Positions 1 through 7,953 of a DNA stretch of 23,943 nucleotides are shown piece after piece. The notes beneath the pieces were generated by a model. That model was not told the origin of the DNA and made no database searches. It saw only the letters and a program-made list of their open reading frames with translations. The stretch is from Gardnerella vaginalis. Lineage in GTDB: Bacteria > Actinomycetota > Actinomycetes > Actinomycetales > Bifidobacteriaceae. Both the position numbers and the translations under genes were made by a program. How positions within the stretch are numbered: position 1 is the stretch's first letter; every line of letters begins with the position of its first letter. The stretch spans positions 1 through 23,943 of the forward strand of contig CAMPUL010000023.1 in assembly GCA_946997215.1 (NCBI GenBank). The letters are read 5' to 3'.

Positions 1-2369
1 TCATGCATCCAGCTCCACACTTCTTCCGTAGCGTAAGGCAAGTAAGGAGCAAGCAAGCGAGCCAAAGCGTCGAGCGCAAGACCAAGAGTTGTGCGAGCAG
101 ACTTTACAGCAGCTTCACTTGGAGTGCGTCCAGTGGATTCTGCAGTGCCGTAAGCACGATTCTTTGCAAGCTCAATGTAATCGTCGCAGAACTCCCAGAA
201 GAAGGTTTCGATTGCTTCCAAAGCCTTAGAATGCTCGTAAGATTCAAGCGCATCAGTTGCAGTACGAATAACGGATGCAAGCTTTGCCATAACAGAGCGA
301 TCCAAAACTTCCGTAACGTCTGCAAAATCCCAATCCGCGCTGGCAGACTCAAGAACCTGATGTTCCTCGTCTTCGCGACCAATCGCGAGCGCAAACTTTG
401 TAGCATTCAAAAGCTTAATCGCAAGGCGGCGTCCAATCTTCATTTGGCCTTCGTCGTAAGTTGCATCCAAGCCAAGCTTTGCAGAAGTTGCCCAGTAGCG
501 CACAGCATCCGCACCAAACTCTTCGATTGGCTTATTTGGCACAACCACGTTGCCTTTAGATTTAGACATCTTCTTGTGGTCTGGGTCTAGAATCCAGCCA
601 GAAAGCGCAGCATGCTTCCAAGGCAAGCAGCCGTTTTCAAGATGCGCGCGGTCAACCGTACTAAACAGCCAAGTACGAATAATATCCTGGCCTTGTGGAC
701 GCAAATCCATTGGGAAAGTAGCCTTAAACAAAGCTTGATTTTCCTCACCTGGCTCTTCCCAACGAGTCACAATTTGTGGAGTTAAGGAAGATGTAGCCCA
801 AGTATCCATAATGTCTTGCTCAGCAGTAAAGCCATTTGGCTGGTCTCGCTGAGACTCGTCGAAGCCTTCTGGAACGTCAATAGTTGGGTCGATTGGCAAA
901 CGATCTTCGCTAGGCGTCAAAGGATGCTCGTAGTCAACTTCCCCATTTTCATTTACTGGATACCATAATGGGAATGGCACACCGAAGAAGCGCTGGCGAG
1001 AAATAAGCCAGTCGCCATTCAAGCCATGAACCCAATTCTCGTAGCGCACGCGCATAAAGTCTGGGTGGAAGTTAAGTTCCTTGCCGCGCTCAATAAGCTC
1101 AGCGTTCAGCTTTTCGTCCGTGCCGCCGTTCTTTAAGTACCATTGGCGAGAAGTGACGATTTCCAAAGGCTTATCGCCCTTTTCATAGAAGTTCGTCATA
1201 CGCTTTGTTGGCTTTGGATCGCCTTCCATATCTCCAGCAGCTTGCAAAGCTTCAACAACTTCTTTGCGAGCAGAGAAGGTGGTCTTACCAGCGATCTTCT
1301 CGAACATTTCGCGACCGGACTCGTCCGTAATCCAATCAGGAGTGGTCATCACGATGCGACCGTTTCGCTGAATGATTGGTCGAGTTGGCAAACTCAAGTC
1401 GCGCCACCACTCAACGTCTGTTACGTCACCGAAAGTGCAGCACATTGCAATGCCGGCACCCTTGTCCATTTGAGCAGCAGAATGAGCCAAAATCGGAACC
1501 TTCACCTTAAACAGCGGTGAGTAAACTTCCTGACCAAAGTACTTCTTGTAACGCTCATCTTCTGGATTTGCAATCAAAGATGTGCAAGCAGCAAGTAATT
1601 CTGGGCGCGTGGTTTCAATATAAATTGGCGTACCATCTTCGAAACGGAACGCAATCTTATGGTAGAAACCAGGATATTCGCGCGCTTCAAGCTCCGCCTG
1701 GGCAACTGCAGTCTGGAAAGTTACATCCCATAATCCTGGAGCGTCTTTCTGATAAGCCTCTCCACGAGCAAGATTGCGCAAGAATGCTTTTTGCGCAACT
1801 CTGCGAGGCTGCTCGCCAATTGTGTGGTAAGTTTGCGACCAGTCTACAGAAAGACCAAGCCTGCGCCACAGAGCTTCAAAAAGCTTCTCATCTTGAGAAG
1901 TCAAGCGCTCACAAAGCTCAATAAAGTTCTGTCTGCTTACAGGAACCTGGTCTTTTGCCTCAATCTTCTTGCCTTCTGTGCCTTCAAATGGCGGCTTAAA
2001 ATCAGGGTCATACTTAAGCGAAGTATCTACGCGCACGCCGTAATAGTTTTGCACGCGGCGCTCTGTTGGCAAGCCGTTATCGTCCCAACCCATTGGATAG
2101 AACACGTCAAAGCCTTTCATGCGCTTATATCGTGCAATTACGTCTGTATGCGTGTAAGAAAATACGTGACCAACATGCAAATGGCCACTAACTGTTGGAG
2201 GTGGTGTATCGATTGAATATACGGCCTTGCGGTCGCGAGAATTGTGGAACGCGTAAGTCTTAGCTTCATCCCAATTGCTACGCCATTTGTCTTCAAGACC
2301 ATCAACACCAACCTTATTAGGCAATGGTGTTAAATGTGCGTGTTTTACTGTGTTATCCTGTTCACTCAT
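1..2369 (-). CDS. valS: Valine--tRNA ligase (ValS), 3' end cut by window edge
   Basis: Cytosolic class I aminoacyl-tRNA synthetase that charges tRNA-Val with valine. The reading frame is open from the ATG at 2369 to the window edge (789 codons seen; family members are about 900, so roughly the last 110 are missing). Visible in order: the HIGH-type motif HVGH at residues 65-68, the editing-domain TTRPE stretch near 253, the KMSKS motif at 600-604 (KKMSKSKGN), and the start of the helical anticodon-binding domain after about 700. No clear Shine-Dalgarno sequence precedes the ATG. It lies 69 bp behind the substrate-binding protein gene on the same strand, so co-transcription is possible. No T-box-like leader fits in that gap. 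The C-terminal coiled coil, if present, lies outside the window. Confidence 0.97.
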   Translation of the reverse strand, partial: MSEQDNTVKHAHLTPLPNKVGVDGLEDKWRSNWDEAKTYAFHNSRDRKAVYSIDTPPPTVSGHLHVGHVFSYTHTDVIARYKRMKGFDVFYPMGWDDNGLPTERRVQNYYGVRVDTSLKYDPDFKPPFEGTEGKKIEAKDQVPVSRQNFIELCERLTSQDEKLFEALWRRLGLSVDWSQTYHTIGEQPRRVAQKAFLRNLARGEAYQKDAPGLWDVTFQTAVAQAELEAREYPGFYHKIAFRFEDGTPIYIETTRPELLAACTSLIANPEDERYKKYFGQEVYSPLFKVKVPILAHSAAQMDKGAGIAMCCTFGDVTDVEWWRDLSLPTRPIIQRNGRIVMTTPDWITDESGREMFEKIAGKTTFSARKEVVEALQAAGDMEGDPKPTKRMTNFYEKGDKPLEIVTSRQWYLKNGGTDEKLNAELIERGKELNFHPDFMRVRYENWVHGLNGDWLISRQRFFGVPFPLWYPVNENGEVDYEHPLTPSEDRLPIDPTIDVPEGFDESQRDQPNGFTAEQDIMDTWATSSLTPQIVTRWEEPGEENQALFKATFPMDLRPQGQDIIRTWLFSTVDRAHLENGCLPWKHAALSGWILDPDHKKMSKSKGNVVVPNKPIEEFGADAVRYWATSAKLGLDATYDEGQMKIGRRLAIKLLNATKFALAIGREDEEHQVLESASADWDFADVTEVLDRSVMAKLASVIRTATDALESYEHSKALEAIETFFWEFCDDYIELAKNRAYGTAESTGRTPSEAAVKSARTTLGLALDALARLLAPYLPYATEEVWSWMH

Positions 2370-2438
2370 GAACTGAATATTAGAAACTCACTGAGACATC
2401 GCACTATAACAGAGCACTAAGAACTCACTAAGCCAGCA

Positions 2439-4022
2439 CTATTTAACAGTCACATCATGCAAAGGAAGCAGCTGATCGGTCATGTTTGTAGGGTATCCAC
2501 TCACATTATTCTTTGCAACAACAATGCTGTTTCTTGCGTACAACCATCCCGAAACCGCGTAATCGCACAATTCTTTAGCGTACTTTTTAATGTTTTCTTC
2601 GTACTCTTGCGGACTTGTAGACTTCATTGCGTCTGCAAAATACTTTTGCGAAGCGTGATCTTGGAACAAGTAGTTAGACTTAGTGTCTGCATACATTCCA
2701 GAATCCAAAGTGTGATTAGTCCAAGTAAGGGCTAAGTCGTATTTGCCTTCGCGTATTCGCTGATCGATTACACTTTGGTCTAATTCTTCTAGTTTTACTG
2801 GGAATCCACCTGCATAGCTTAAGTTTTTTGCCATTTGATCGCAAACACTAGCCATTCCAGTCGGAACAAGCATTGTGATTCCGCGCAAATATCCTGCAAC
2901 AAAGTAGTGGTACATACCGTAAGCTTTTTGAACGTCGTGAGGATACGTATTACTAAAATCTTCATATCCTGGAGACATAGGGTCGATTGGACCGCCAACA
3001 AGCTGGCCTCCAAAAGGATCTGAAGCAAGAATAACATTTGGCTCAATCACGTGTCTTGCAGCTCTACGAATTTGCTGATCGCAGAACATAGATGACATTC
3101 CCGTGTTAAAAGCAAACATTCTTAATCTTGTGCTTTTTCCCTTTACCAACTTAGTGTTTGACATTGCAGCCATTCGATTGTTTTCATTTCCGTCTAGTGG
3201 AATTGCCATTTGCACGCTGCCATCATTAACAGCGTTTGCTAAAGACGTGTCATCGTTAAAATACTTAAGAGTTATGCTTTGGCATCCAGCTTGCCCCGCC
3301 CAATAATTGTTGTTTCTAACAAGAACGAGATTTCCACCCTTATTGTATCCCTTTACCGTAAACGGACCTGTTCCAATAGCATCGGAAGCGTAATTAACAA
3401 AGATGTTTGTGTTGTAAACAATTCCAGCTCTTCCAGCTAATCGCCTTGGCAAAAGTGGGTCTGGAGTCTTAAGAGTTATGTTTAGAACGTTAGGCCCAGA
3501 ATTAGAAACACTTGTTATGTTTGTTAGCTTTTCGTAGCCAGGATAATTCTTTGTAATGCCTTGCTGAAGCGATTTAAGAACGGAGCTTGAGTTCATTGGG
3601 TCTCCGTTAGCAAACTTAATCCCGCTGCGGAGCCTAAATTTATAATTCAATCCATCGTCCGAAACGCTCCAAGATTGCGCAAGCCCTGGGTGTAAAACAT
3701 TGTTTTCATCTCGTTTTACAAGAGTTTCGTAAACGTTCTCCAAAAGTGCCTGTTGTAAGGAATCGCTATCGTCTGTTCTAATATCTAGCGAAGCTGGAGC
3801 TGTGCGTAATCCTATTGTTAAAGTTGAACTTGGCGCTGGAAAGATGTTTGTAGGTATTAAAGATCTTCCGCCTATAAACCGCCATCCGCCCCAAATTATT
3901 GCAGATAGAATGCCGATTAAAACAATAAATACAACCCATGGTTTAGCGCTTCGTCTAGTTTTATGCGCGTATCTTGCACTACGCACATGCGAAGCAGATG
4001 AGTATCTTTCAAATTCAGGCAT
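2439..4022 (-). CDS. Membrane-anchored ABC-type peptide substrate-binding protein (SBP_bac_5 family)
   Basis: Likely extracytoplasmic binding protein of the oligopeptide/dipeptide family (527 aa). Residues 1-27 are basic and cytoplasmic, 28-50 form one hydrophobic helix, and the rest is the binding fold, with the family-typical opening TLTIGLRTAPASLD, the LAQSWSVSDDGLNYKFRLR segment and GTGPF. There is no lipobox cysteine, so it is held by an uncleaved transmembrane helix rather than by lipid, which is unusual for Gram-positive binding proteins. No permease or ATPase genes are adjacent, so its transport partner, if any, is encoded elsewhere, or it acts as a sensor. The start has no obvious ribosome binding site. 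Family call is from sequence pattern; the substrate is unknown. Confidence 0.85.
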   Translation of the reverse strand: MPEFERYSSASHVRSARYAHKTRRSAKPWVVFIVLIGILSAIIWGGWRFIGGRSLIPTNIFPAPSSTLTIGLRTAPASLDIRTDDSDSLQQALLENVYETLVKRDENNVLHPGLAQSWSVSDDGLNYKFRLRSGIKFANGDPMNSSSVLKSLQQGITKNYPGYEKLTNITSVSNSGPNVLNITLKTPDPLLPRRLAGRAGIVYNTNIFVNYASDAIGTGPFTVKGYNKGGNLVLVRNNNYWAGQAGCQSITLKYFNDDTSLANAVNDGSVQMAIPLDGNENNRMAAMSNTKLVKGKSTRLRMFAFNTGMSSMFCDQQIRRAARHVIEPNVILASDPFGGQLVGGPIDPMSPGYEDFSNTYPHDVQKAYGMYHYFVAGYLRGITMLVPTGMASVCDQMAKNLSYAGGFPVKLEELDQSVIDQRIREGKYDLALTWTNHTLDSGMYADTKSNYLFQDHASQKYFADAMKSTSPQEYEENIKKYAKELCDYAVSGWLYARNSIVVAKNNVSGYPTNMTDQLLPLHDVTVK

Positions 4023-4155
4023 GATTAAAAGTTTATATCACCGTTTGAATTTGATTGCCGAATTTATTCACAAAATAGTCTAAAAATATCCTAAAAATAT
4101 TCTAAAAGAATCTCCTAGATGCCATTAATCTTGTAATCTTGCGACAATTGACTTG

Positions 4156-4893
4156 CTATAATCTAACAGAAGGGCATAAAAACCTAAGAGGGCAATCAGC
4201 ACAACGCGGGTTTCTAGCAGTGCAAAACATTCTTCCGTGCAGAATAAGACGATGCGAAAGATTCGTCCATTCTTCTTGCGCAAAACAAGCTGTGACTTCT
4301 CGCTCGATTTTTGCAGCATCTTTAGCCTTAGCACTAGCCTCACTAACCCAGCCAAGTCTTGACGTAACGCGCATAACATGAGTATCTACTGGAAATCCTG
4401 GAATCTTAAAAGCGTTTCCTAAAACAACGTTTGCTGTTTTTCTTCCTACGCCTGGTAGCTTTGTAAGATCTGCCATATTATTTGGCACAACGCCATTAAA
4501 ATCTTTAACAAGTTTTTGCGAAAGCTCAATAATATGTTGCGATTTTACTCTATAAAATCCAAGCGAATGAATTATTTCTTGCACGTTGTATATTTGCGCT
4601 TTTGCTAAATCGACTGGCGTTGGGTATTCCTTAAAAAGCTTACTTGTAACAAGATTTACGCGATTATCTGTTGTTTGCGCACTAAGAACAGTTGCGATTA
4701 AAAGCTCAAATGGGTTCGTAAAATTTAGCGCACATTTTGGATTTGGGATTTCTTCGCATAAAATCCCGTATTCTTCGCGCATTTTGTTTTTATTTATCAC
4801 ATTTACCGTATTGATTTTATTTGTGTTATCTATTGTGTTATTTATTGTGTTATTTATTGTGTTATTTATTTTATTCGTGTTATTTGTAGCCAA
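4156..4893 (-). CDS. nth: Endonuclease III (Nth), DNA glycosylase/AP lyase
   Basis: Base-excision repair enzyme removing oxidised pyrimidines. The helix-hairpin-helix is LPGVGRKTANVVLG with catalytic Lys152, and catalytic Asp170 lies in VDTHVMR. The iron-sulfur loop is Cys224-x6-Cys231-x2-Cys234-x5-Cys240, exactly the family spacing. The start is uncertain. The coordinates here use a TTG 7 bp after the glnR stop with a weak AGG upstream, giving 245 aa. The ATG at 4782 (Met38) would give 208 aa, which matches the usual family length and where homology begins. The extra 37 residues are Asn/Thr/Ile-rich and come from a 12-bp tandem repeat. Neither start has a strong ribosome binding site. Probably co-transcribed with glnR. 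Confidence 0.95.
   Translation of the reverse strand: MATNNTNKINNTINNTINNTIDNTNKINTVNVINKNKMREEYGILCEEIPNPKCALNFTNPFELLIATVLSAQTTDNRVNLVTSKLFKEYPTPVDLAKAQIYNVQEIIHSLGFYRVKSQHIIELSQKLVKDFNGVVPNNMADLTKLPGVGRKTANVVLGNAFKIPGFPVDTHVMRVTSRLGWVSEASAKAKDAAKIEREVTACFAQEEWTNLSHRLILHGRMFCTARNPRCADCPLRFLCPSVRL
4821..4868. repeat. 12-bp tandem repeat, four copies, at the 5' end of nth
   Basis: Four head-to-tail copies of ttgtgttatNta (N is c in the first, t in the others) at 4821-4832, 4833-4844, 4845-4856 and 4857-4868; a decayed relative follows at about 4874-4888. Read on the minus strand in the nth frame it encodes Asn-Asn-Thr-Ile units. Copy-number change would keep the frame. Confidence 0.93.
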
Positions 4894-4900
4894 TATAAGC

Positions 4901-5716
4901 CTAGTCTAAATCGTTGGAAACGCTTGAATCCTCGTCACGCGAATCGCCAGAATCCTCGCGATTAGCGTTTTGTGCATAATCGTCATTTTCGACTTCGTCA
5001 ACTTGAGCTTCTAATGGGTCAAAACGATATCCAACATTTCTAACTGTTCCAATAACATGCTCATATTCAACGCCCAACTTTGCGCGAAGCCTACGAATAT
5101 GAACGTCTACCGTTCGCGTTCCGCCGTAATAATCGTAGCCCCAAACCTCTTGAAGTAAATGTGCACGCGTAAAAACTCTACGAGGATGCTGAACAAAATA
5201 CTTAAGCAGCTCAAATTCTTTATACGCTAAATCGATAGGCTTTCCGTGCAAACTAACTGTGTAACTTTGCGTATCTACAACTAAATCTCCAGAGCACATT
5301 TGACCATTGCTGTTAACCTCAACGCTAGTGGAATCGGCAACAGTAGAGCCATCAGCAGAATCTGCAGATACAACTTTTTTAGCAGCTAAGCGCAATCTTC
5401 CTTCTACTTCGGCAGGAGAAGCAGTTGTTAGCATAACGTCGTTAACGCCCCAAGATGGGTTTACAACTGTAAAACCGCCCTCTGTAAGAATTAGAATAAT
5501 AGACATTGTTAAATTAGACGCGCGCACAAGAGAACACAGCGATTTTGCTAAAGATAAGTCTTCTCTAGCATCAACAAGAAGAATAGTATCTTCTGGCATT
5601 TTAAGTATGCTAGAAGGTTCCATTGGCACTACGCGCACGCGATGCGAAAGAAGCGTTAGCGATGGCAAAACTTTTGCAGGCGCGGCACAAGAGGTCATCA
5701 ATGTAATATCCGTCAT
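4901..5716 (-). CDS. glnR: GlnR-type orphan OmpR-family response regulator
   Basis: Transcription factor of the actinobacterial GlnR group, which controls nitrogen assimilation genes in relatives. 271 aa from the ATG at 5716, chosen because a perfect GGAGGTGT sits 4 bp upstream; an ATG seven codons earlier overlaps that site. The N-terminal receiver-like domain (about 1-115) matches GlnR in phrases such as VLPSLTLLSHRVRV, ILLVDAREDL and ILTEGG...WGVNDV; it lacks the ordinary phosphorylation pocket lysine, as known for this atypical family. The C-terminal winged helix (about 150-240) has YKEFELLKYFVQHP, LLQEVWGYDYYGGTRTVDVHIRRLRAKL and GTVRNVGYRF. An acidic tail of about 40 residues ends the protein. 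No histidine kinase is adjacent. The regulon in this organism is not shown by the sequence. Confidence 0.9.
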   Translation of the reverse strand: MTDITLMTSCAAPAKVLPSLTLLSHRVRVVPMEPSSILKMPEDTILLVDAREDLSLAKSLCSLVRASNLTMSIILILTEGGFTVVNPSWGVNDVMLTTASPAEVEGRLRLAAKKVVSADSADGSTVADSTSVEVNSNGQMCSGDLVVDTQSYTVSLHGKPIDLAYKEFELLKYFVQHPRRVFTRAHLLQEVWGYDYYGGTRTVDVHIRRLRAKLGVEYEHVIGTVRNVGYRFDPLEAQVDEVENDDYAQNANREDSGDSRDEDSSVSNDLD

Positions 5717-5720
5717 ATTG

Positions 5721-5728
5721 ACACCTCC
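5721..5728 (-). promoter_or_regulatory. Strong Shine-Dalgarno of glnR (decides start)
   Basis: The complement reads GGAGGTGT, 4 bp before the ATG at 5716. It fixes the start there and argues against the upstream in-frame ATG at 5737. Confidence 0.85.
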
Positions 5729-5863
5729 ATAGCGCATAGAATTGAATTAAAATTCAAAATCAAGCTGTTATAAAAAAGAATTGTAATCCATGCTTAAGAA
5801 GAATCAAAAAGCGCAAGTGTACGCTTGCATATAAAATGATGTAAATACATGATTAACAAATTA

Positions 5864-5889
5864 AATACACGGATTGAATACACAGATTG
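5864..5889. repeat. 13-bp direct repeat x2 in the glnR / membrane-protein divergent region
   Basis: aatacacggattg (5864-5876) is followed directly by aatacacagattg (5877-5889), with aatac beginning a third copy. It lies 31 bp upstream of the ATG at 5920. It could be a binding site in the divergent promoter region, or only a slipped duplication. Confidence 0.7.
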
Positions 5890-5919
5890 AATACTGCGTA
5901 AACGCGATAGGAGCGTACA

Positions 5920-6645
5920 ATGAGCAACACTATTCAGCGCAACAAAATGTATGATCACATTACGATTGTTGTAACTCAATTTGTTGCTATAGTTCTTTTA
6001 GCATCTGCTGCTATGCTTCCGTTTGCAACAGCAAAAGCAGTTTTAACTGTTTGCATTCTTATTCTTCTTGCTCTAATAACTTTTTGGCCACTCAAAGGCT
6101 CTACAGCCGATAAAGCTATTCCTTTTCTTGCATCAGTAGCGTCTATGTGGTGTGCAACGTTGGCCTTAAAAGGATGGCTGCCAAGCAGCGTGATTGATGG
6201 CGAATCAGAAGTTAGTATTCACAAATTTGTTGCTGCTATTAGACCATACGAGCGATGGGCGGTAAACTTTGCGCTAATTCTTGTTGCAGCAACATTTGTT
6301 AGCTTTGCTAGACAAATGTTTAGAGAAGATAGGTCTAATCTTGTACGAAACCTATCTCATTGCCTTACTGCAAGTATTGCATGCGCAGCCTTGCCTGGAT
6401 GGCTTTTCTTGCCGTCGATTATTAAATTCACTTTTTCTGTGCGCGTATTAGAACTTGGCGTATTAGTGGCAATTATTGGACTGTTTGTTGTGATTGTTTT
6501 GGCTGGTCTTTCTCACCTTTGGATTAAAGATGCACAATACAATGCTGGAACAGTTTTCCCGCAAATTGGAACAGCTTTGATTCCAATTATGATGTGCGGA
6601 ATGGTTGTTTACGGAGCTGGATTGGCAATGTTGCTTGTAGCGTAA
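5920..6645 (+). CDS. Polytopic membrane protein of unknown function
   Basis: 241 aa with about six hydrophobic helices, roughly 14-34, 38-57, 66-85, 113-131, 144-165 and 175-198, plus a further one at 216-240. I do not recognise a family, and no catalytic motif is visible. Loops are short; the longest polar stretch is about 86-112. The start is supported by an ATAGGAG at 5907-5913, 6 bp before the ATG. It is divergent from glnR and convergent with ppa, so it is probably a single-gene transcript. Codon usage resembles its neighbours, giving no sign of transfer. Confidence 0.85.
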   Translation: MSNTIQRNKMYDHITIVVTQFVAIVLLASAAMLPFATAKAVLTVCILILLALITFWPLKGSTADKAIPFLASVASMWCATLALKGWLPSSVIDGESEVSIHKFVAAIRPYERWAVNFALILVAATFVSFARQMFREDRSNLVRNLSHCLTASIACAALPGWLFLPSIIKFTFSVRVLELGVLVAIIGLFVVIVLAGLSHLWIKDAQYNAGTVFPQIGTALIPIMMCGMVVYGAGLAMLLVA

Positions 6646-6720
6646 GCGATTAAAGTTAATGCTAGTTGTTTCACGCACTGTTTCACGCAATTAGATAGCA
6701 ATTACTTATTAAGATATTAA

Positions 6721-6774
6721 AAAAATATTAAAAGATATTAAAAAGTGTCTAACACATAAAATGCGTTAGACACT
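6721..6774 (-). terminator. Intrinsic terminator of ppa
   Basis: A perfect 10-bp stem AGTGTCTAAC / GTTAGACACT (6744-6753 and 6765-6774) with an 11-base loop. On the minus strand it is followed at once by a T-rich tract (complement of 6721-6743), so it ends transcription from ppa; it may also stop the facing transcript. Confidence 0.88.
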
Positions 6775-6824
6775 AATAGATACGTTGTTAAAACGTTCGT
6801 AAGCTTTGCGACTAATCGCAAGAA

Positions 6825-7319
6825 CTACTTTTCGCTTTCTTCCAAACGCTTGCGAGCTGCAACGATTTCCTTTTCAGCCTGCTCTACACCAGCCCAGAAG
6901 TCTCCAGGAAGAACTTCCTTGCCTGGCTCCAAAGCCTTGTATTGCTCAAAGAAGTGCTTGATTTCTGCCTTGTGATACTCGTTAACGTCATCAATATCTT
7001 TAATGTCGTCAAAGCGAACGTCTGCTGGCACGCACAAAACCTTGTCATCTCCACCAGCTTCGTCAACCATGTGATACAAGCCAACAGCGCGGCATTCAAC
7101 AACGCAACCAGGGAACACGGAATTTGGAATCATAACAAGAGCGTCAAGAGGATCGCCATCTTCGCCCAAAGTTCCGTCAATGTAGCCATAATCTTCTGGG
7201 TAGCCCATTGCGGTGAACAAGGTACGGTCCAAAAATACGCGACCAGTTTCGTGATCAACTTCATACTTGTTCTTAGAGCCGCGTGGAATCTCTACCACAA
7301 CGTTAAATGTTTCTGCCAT
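6825..7319 (-). CDS. ppa: Inorganic pyrophosphatase, family I
   Basis: Soluble Mg-dependent enzyme hydrolysing pyrophosphate to phosphate, which pulls nucleic acid, protein and lipid synthesis forward. 164 aa, a normal bacterial length. The family signature is DGDPLDALV at residues 54-62, whose aspartates bind metal; also visible are the opening VVVEIPRGSKNKYE (Glu20), YPEDYGYIDGT and the C-terminal KxxF/EQYK region. The start is supported by AAGGAG 5 bases before the ATG. It is transcribed alone: a terminator follows at 6744-6774 and the upstream gene is divergent. Two palindromes upstream (7343-7366 and 7398-7415) are candidate control sites. Confidence 0.97.
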   Translation of the reverse strand: MAETFNVVVEIPRGSKNKYEVDHETGRVFLDRTLFTAMGYPEDYGYIDGTLGEDGDPLDALVMIPNSVFPGCVVECRAVGLYHMVDEAGGDDKVLCVPADVRFDDIKDIDDVNEYHKAEIKHFFEQYKALEPGKEVLPGDFWAGVEQAEKEIVAARKRLEESEK

Positions 7320-7342
7320 TTTTACTCCTTAACGTAAAACTT

Positions 7343-7366
7343 AATGCTTAATTACATTTAAGCATT
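7343..7366. promoter_or_regulatory. Perfect 9-bp palindrome in the ppa leader/promoter
   Basis: AATGCTTAA, six bases, TTAAGCATT. It lies 24-47 bp upstream of the ppa ATG. It may be an operator or a leader hairpin; no regulator is assigned. Confidence 0.5.
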
Positions 7367-7397
7367 TGTTTATCAATCTAACGTTTGTACATCTAAC

Positions 7398-7415
7398 TTA
7401 GACTGTTCAGTCTAA
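7398..7415. promoter_or_regulatory. 18-bp palindrome upstream of ppa
   Basis: TTAGACTG-TT-CAGTCTAA, perfect 8-bp arms with a 2-base centre, the geometry of a dimeric repressor site, 79-96 bp upstream of the ppa start. The regulator is unknown. Confidence 0.5.
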
Positions 7416-7953
7416 CTTTAGCGCGCAGCAAAGAGTATATAAAACGCTACGCGCGCAATAGTGATTCAAAATAAGTTCGATATGTGGAAATATGTGAGAT
7501 ATACGTGGGTGATATATGAGCTGACTGTGGTAAATGTGAGCGCAATACGCTTGCGATATACGCGCAAGTAAATAGGACCAAAACGCAATAAATGCGCGAT
7601 TTAGATAAACACAGAAAAATGGCGACTAACCAATGAGAAAAACACAAAGAAAAATATGAAAAATATTAATGAAAAATATTAATAAAAACAGTAAAACATT
7701 TGAAAAATATTTTAGTTCACATTAAAAAAACTCTCGTTAATTACGCAAAAATATGCTAAAAATCAAGGAAAACCTAAGACACGCTATAGGCGTCTTTAGT
7801 GTCTTAATACATAGATAATATGACTACGTTTTGGAGCGATACTAATGGAAAAAATCGAACATAAACACTTGTAAAACTGAACAAAAAACTGAACAAAGAA
7901 CTGAATACAAAAATACAGCAAACACAACAAACACGTATTAAGTTGTAGGCAAG

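Larger units (their letters stand above)
7320..7953. other. 634-bp AT-rich intergenic region between ppa and the acyltransferase
   Basis: Divergent region with no convincing gene. It holds two palindromes on the ppa side (7343-7366, 7398-7415), an exact 13-bp tandem duplication gaaaaatattaat (7658-7670, 7671-7683), an inverted repeat TAAGACAC...GTGTCTTA (7775-7806), and a 12-bp-period repeat around aactgaacaaa (7875-7885, 7887-7897, partial at 7899-7905) just before the acyltransferase. Short open frames here have no recognisable content. Confidence 0.7.

Noticed and set aside
5307..5732. 141-codon plus-strand frame antisense to glnR
   Set aside because: Shadow of glnR with no motif of its own.
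7447..7647. Short minus-strand open frame in the ppa-acyltransferase gap
   Set aside because: No ribosome site, no recognisable motif, and composition like the surrounding non-coding AT-rich DNA.
7845..7874. Nine-codon open frame (MEKIEHKHL) upstream of the acyltransferase as a leader peptide
   Set aside because: No ribosome site and no attenuation structure tied to it; chance occurrence is likely.
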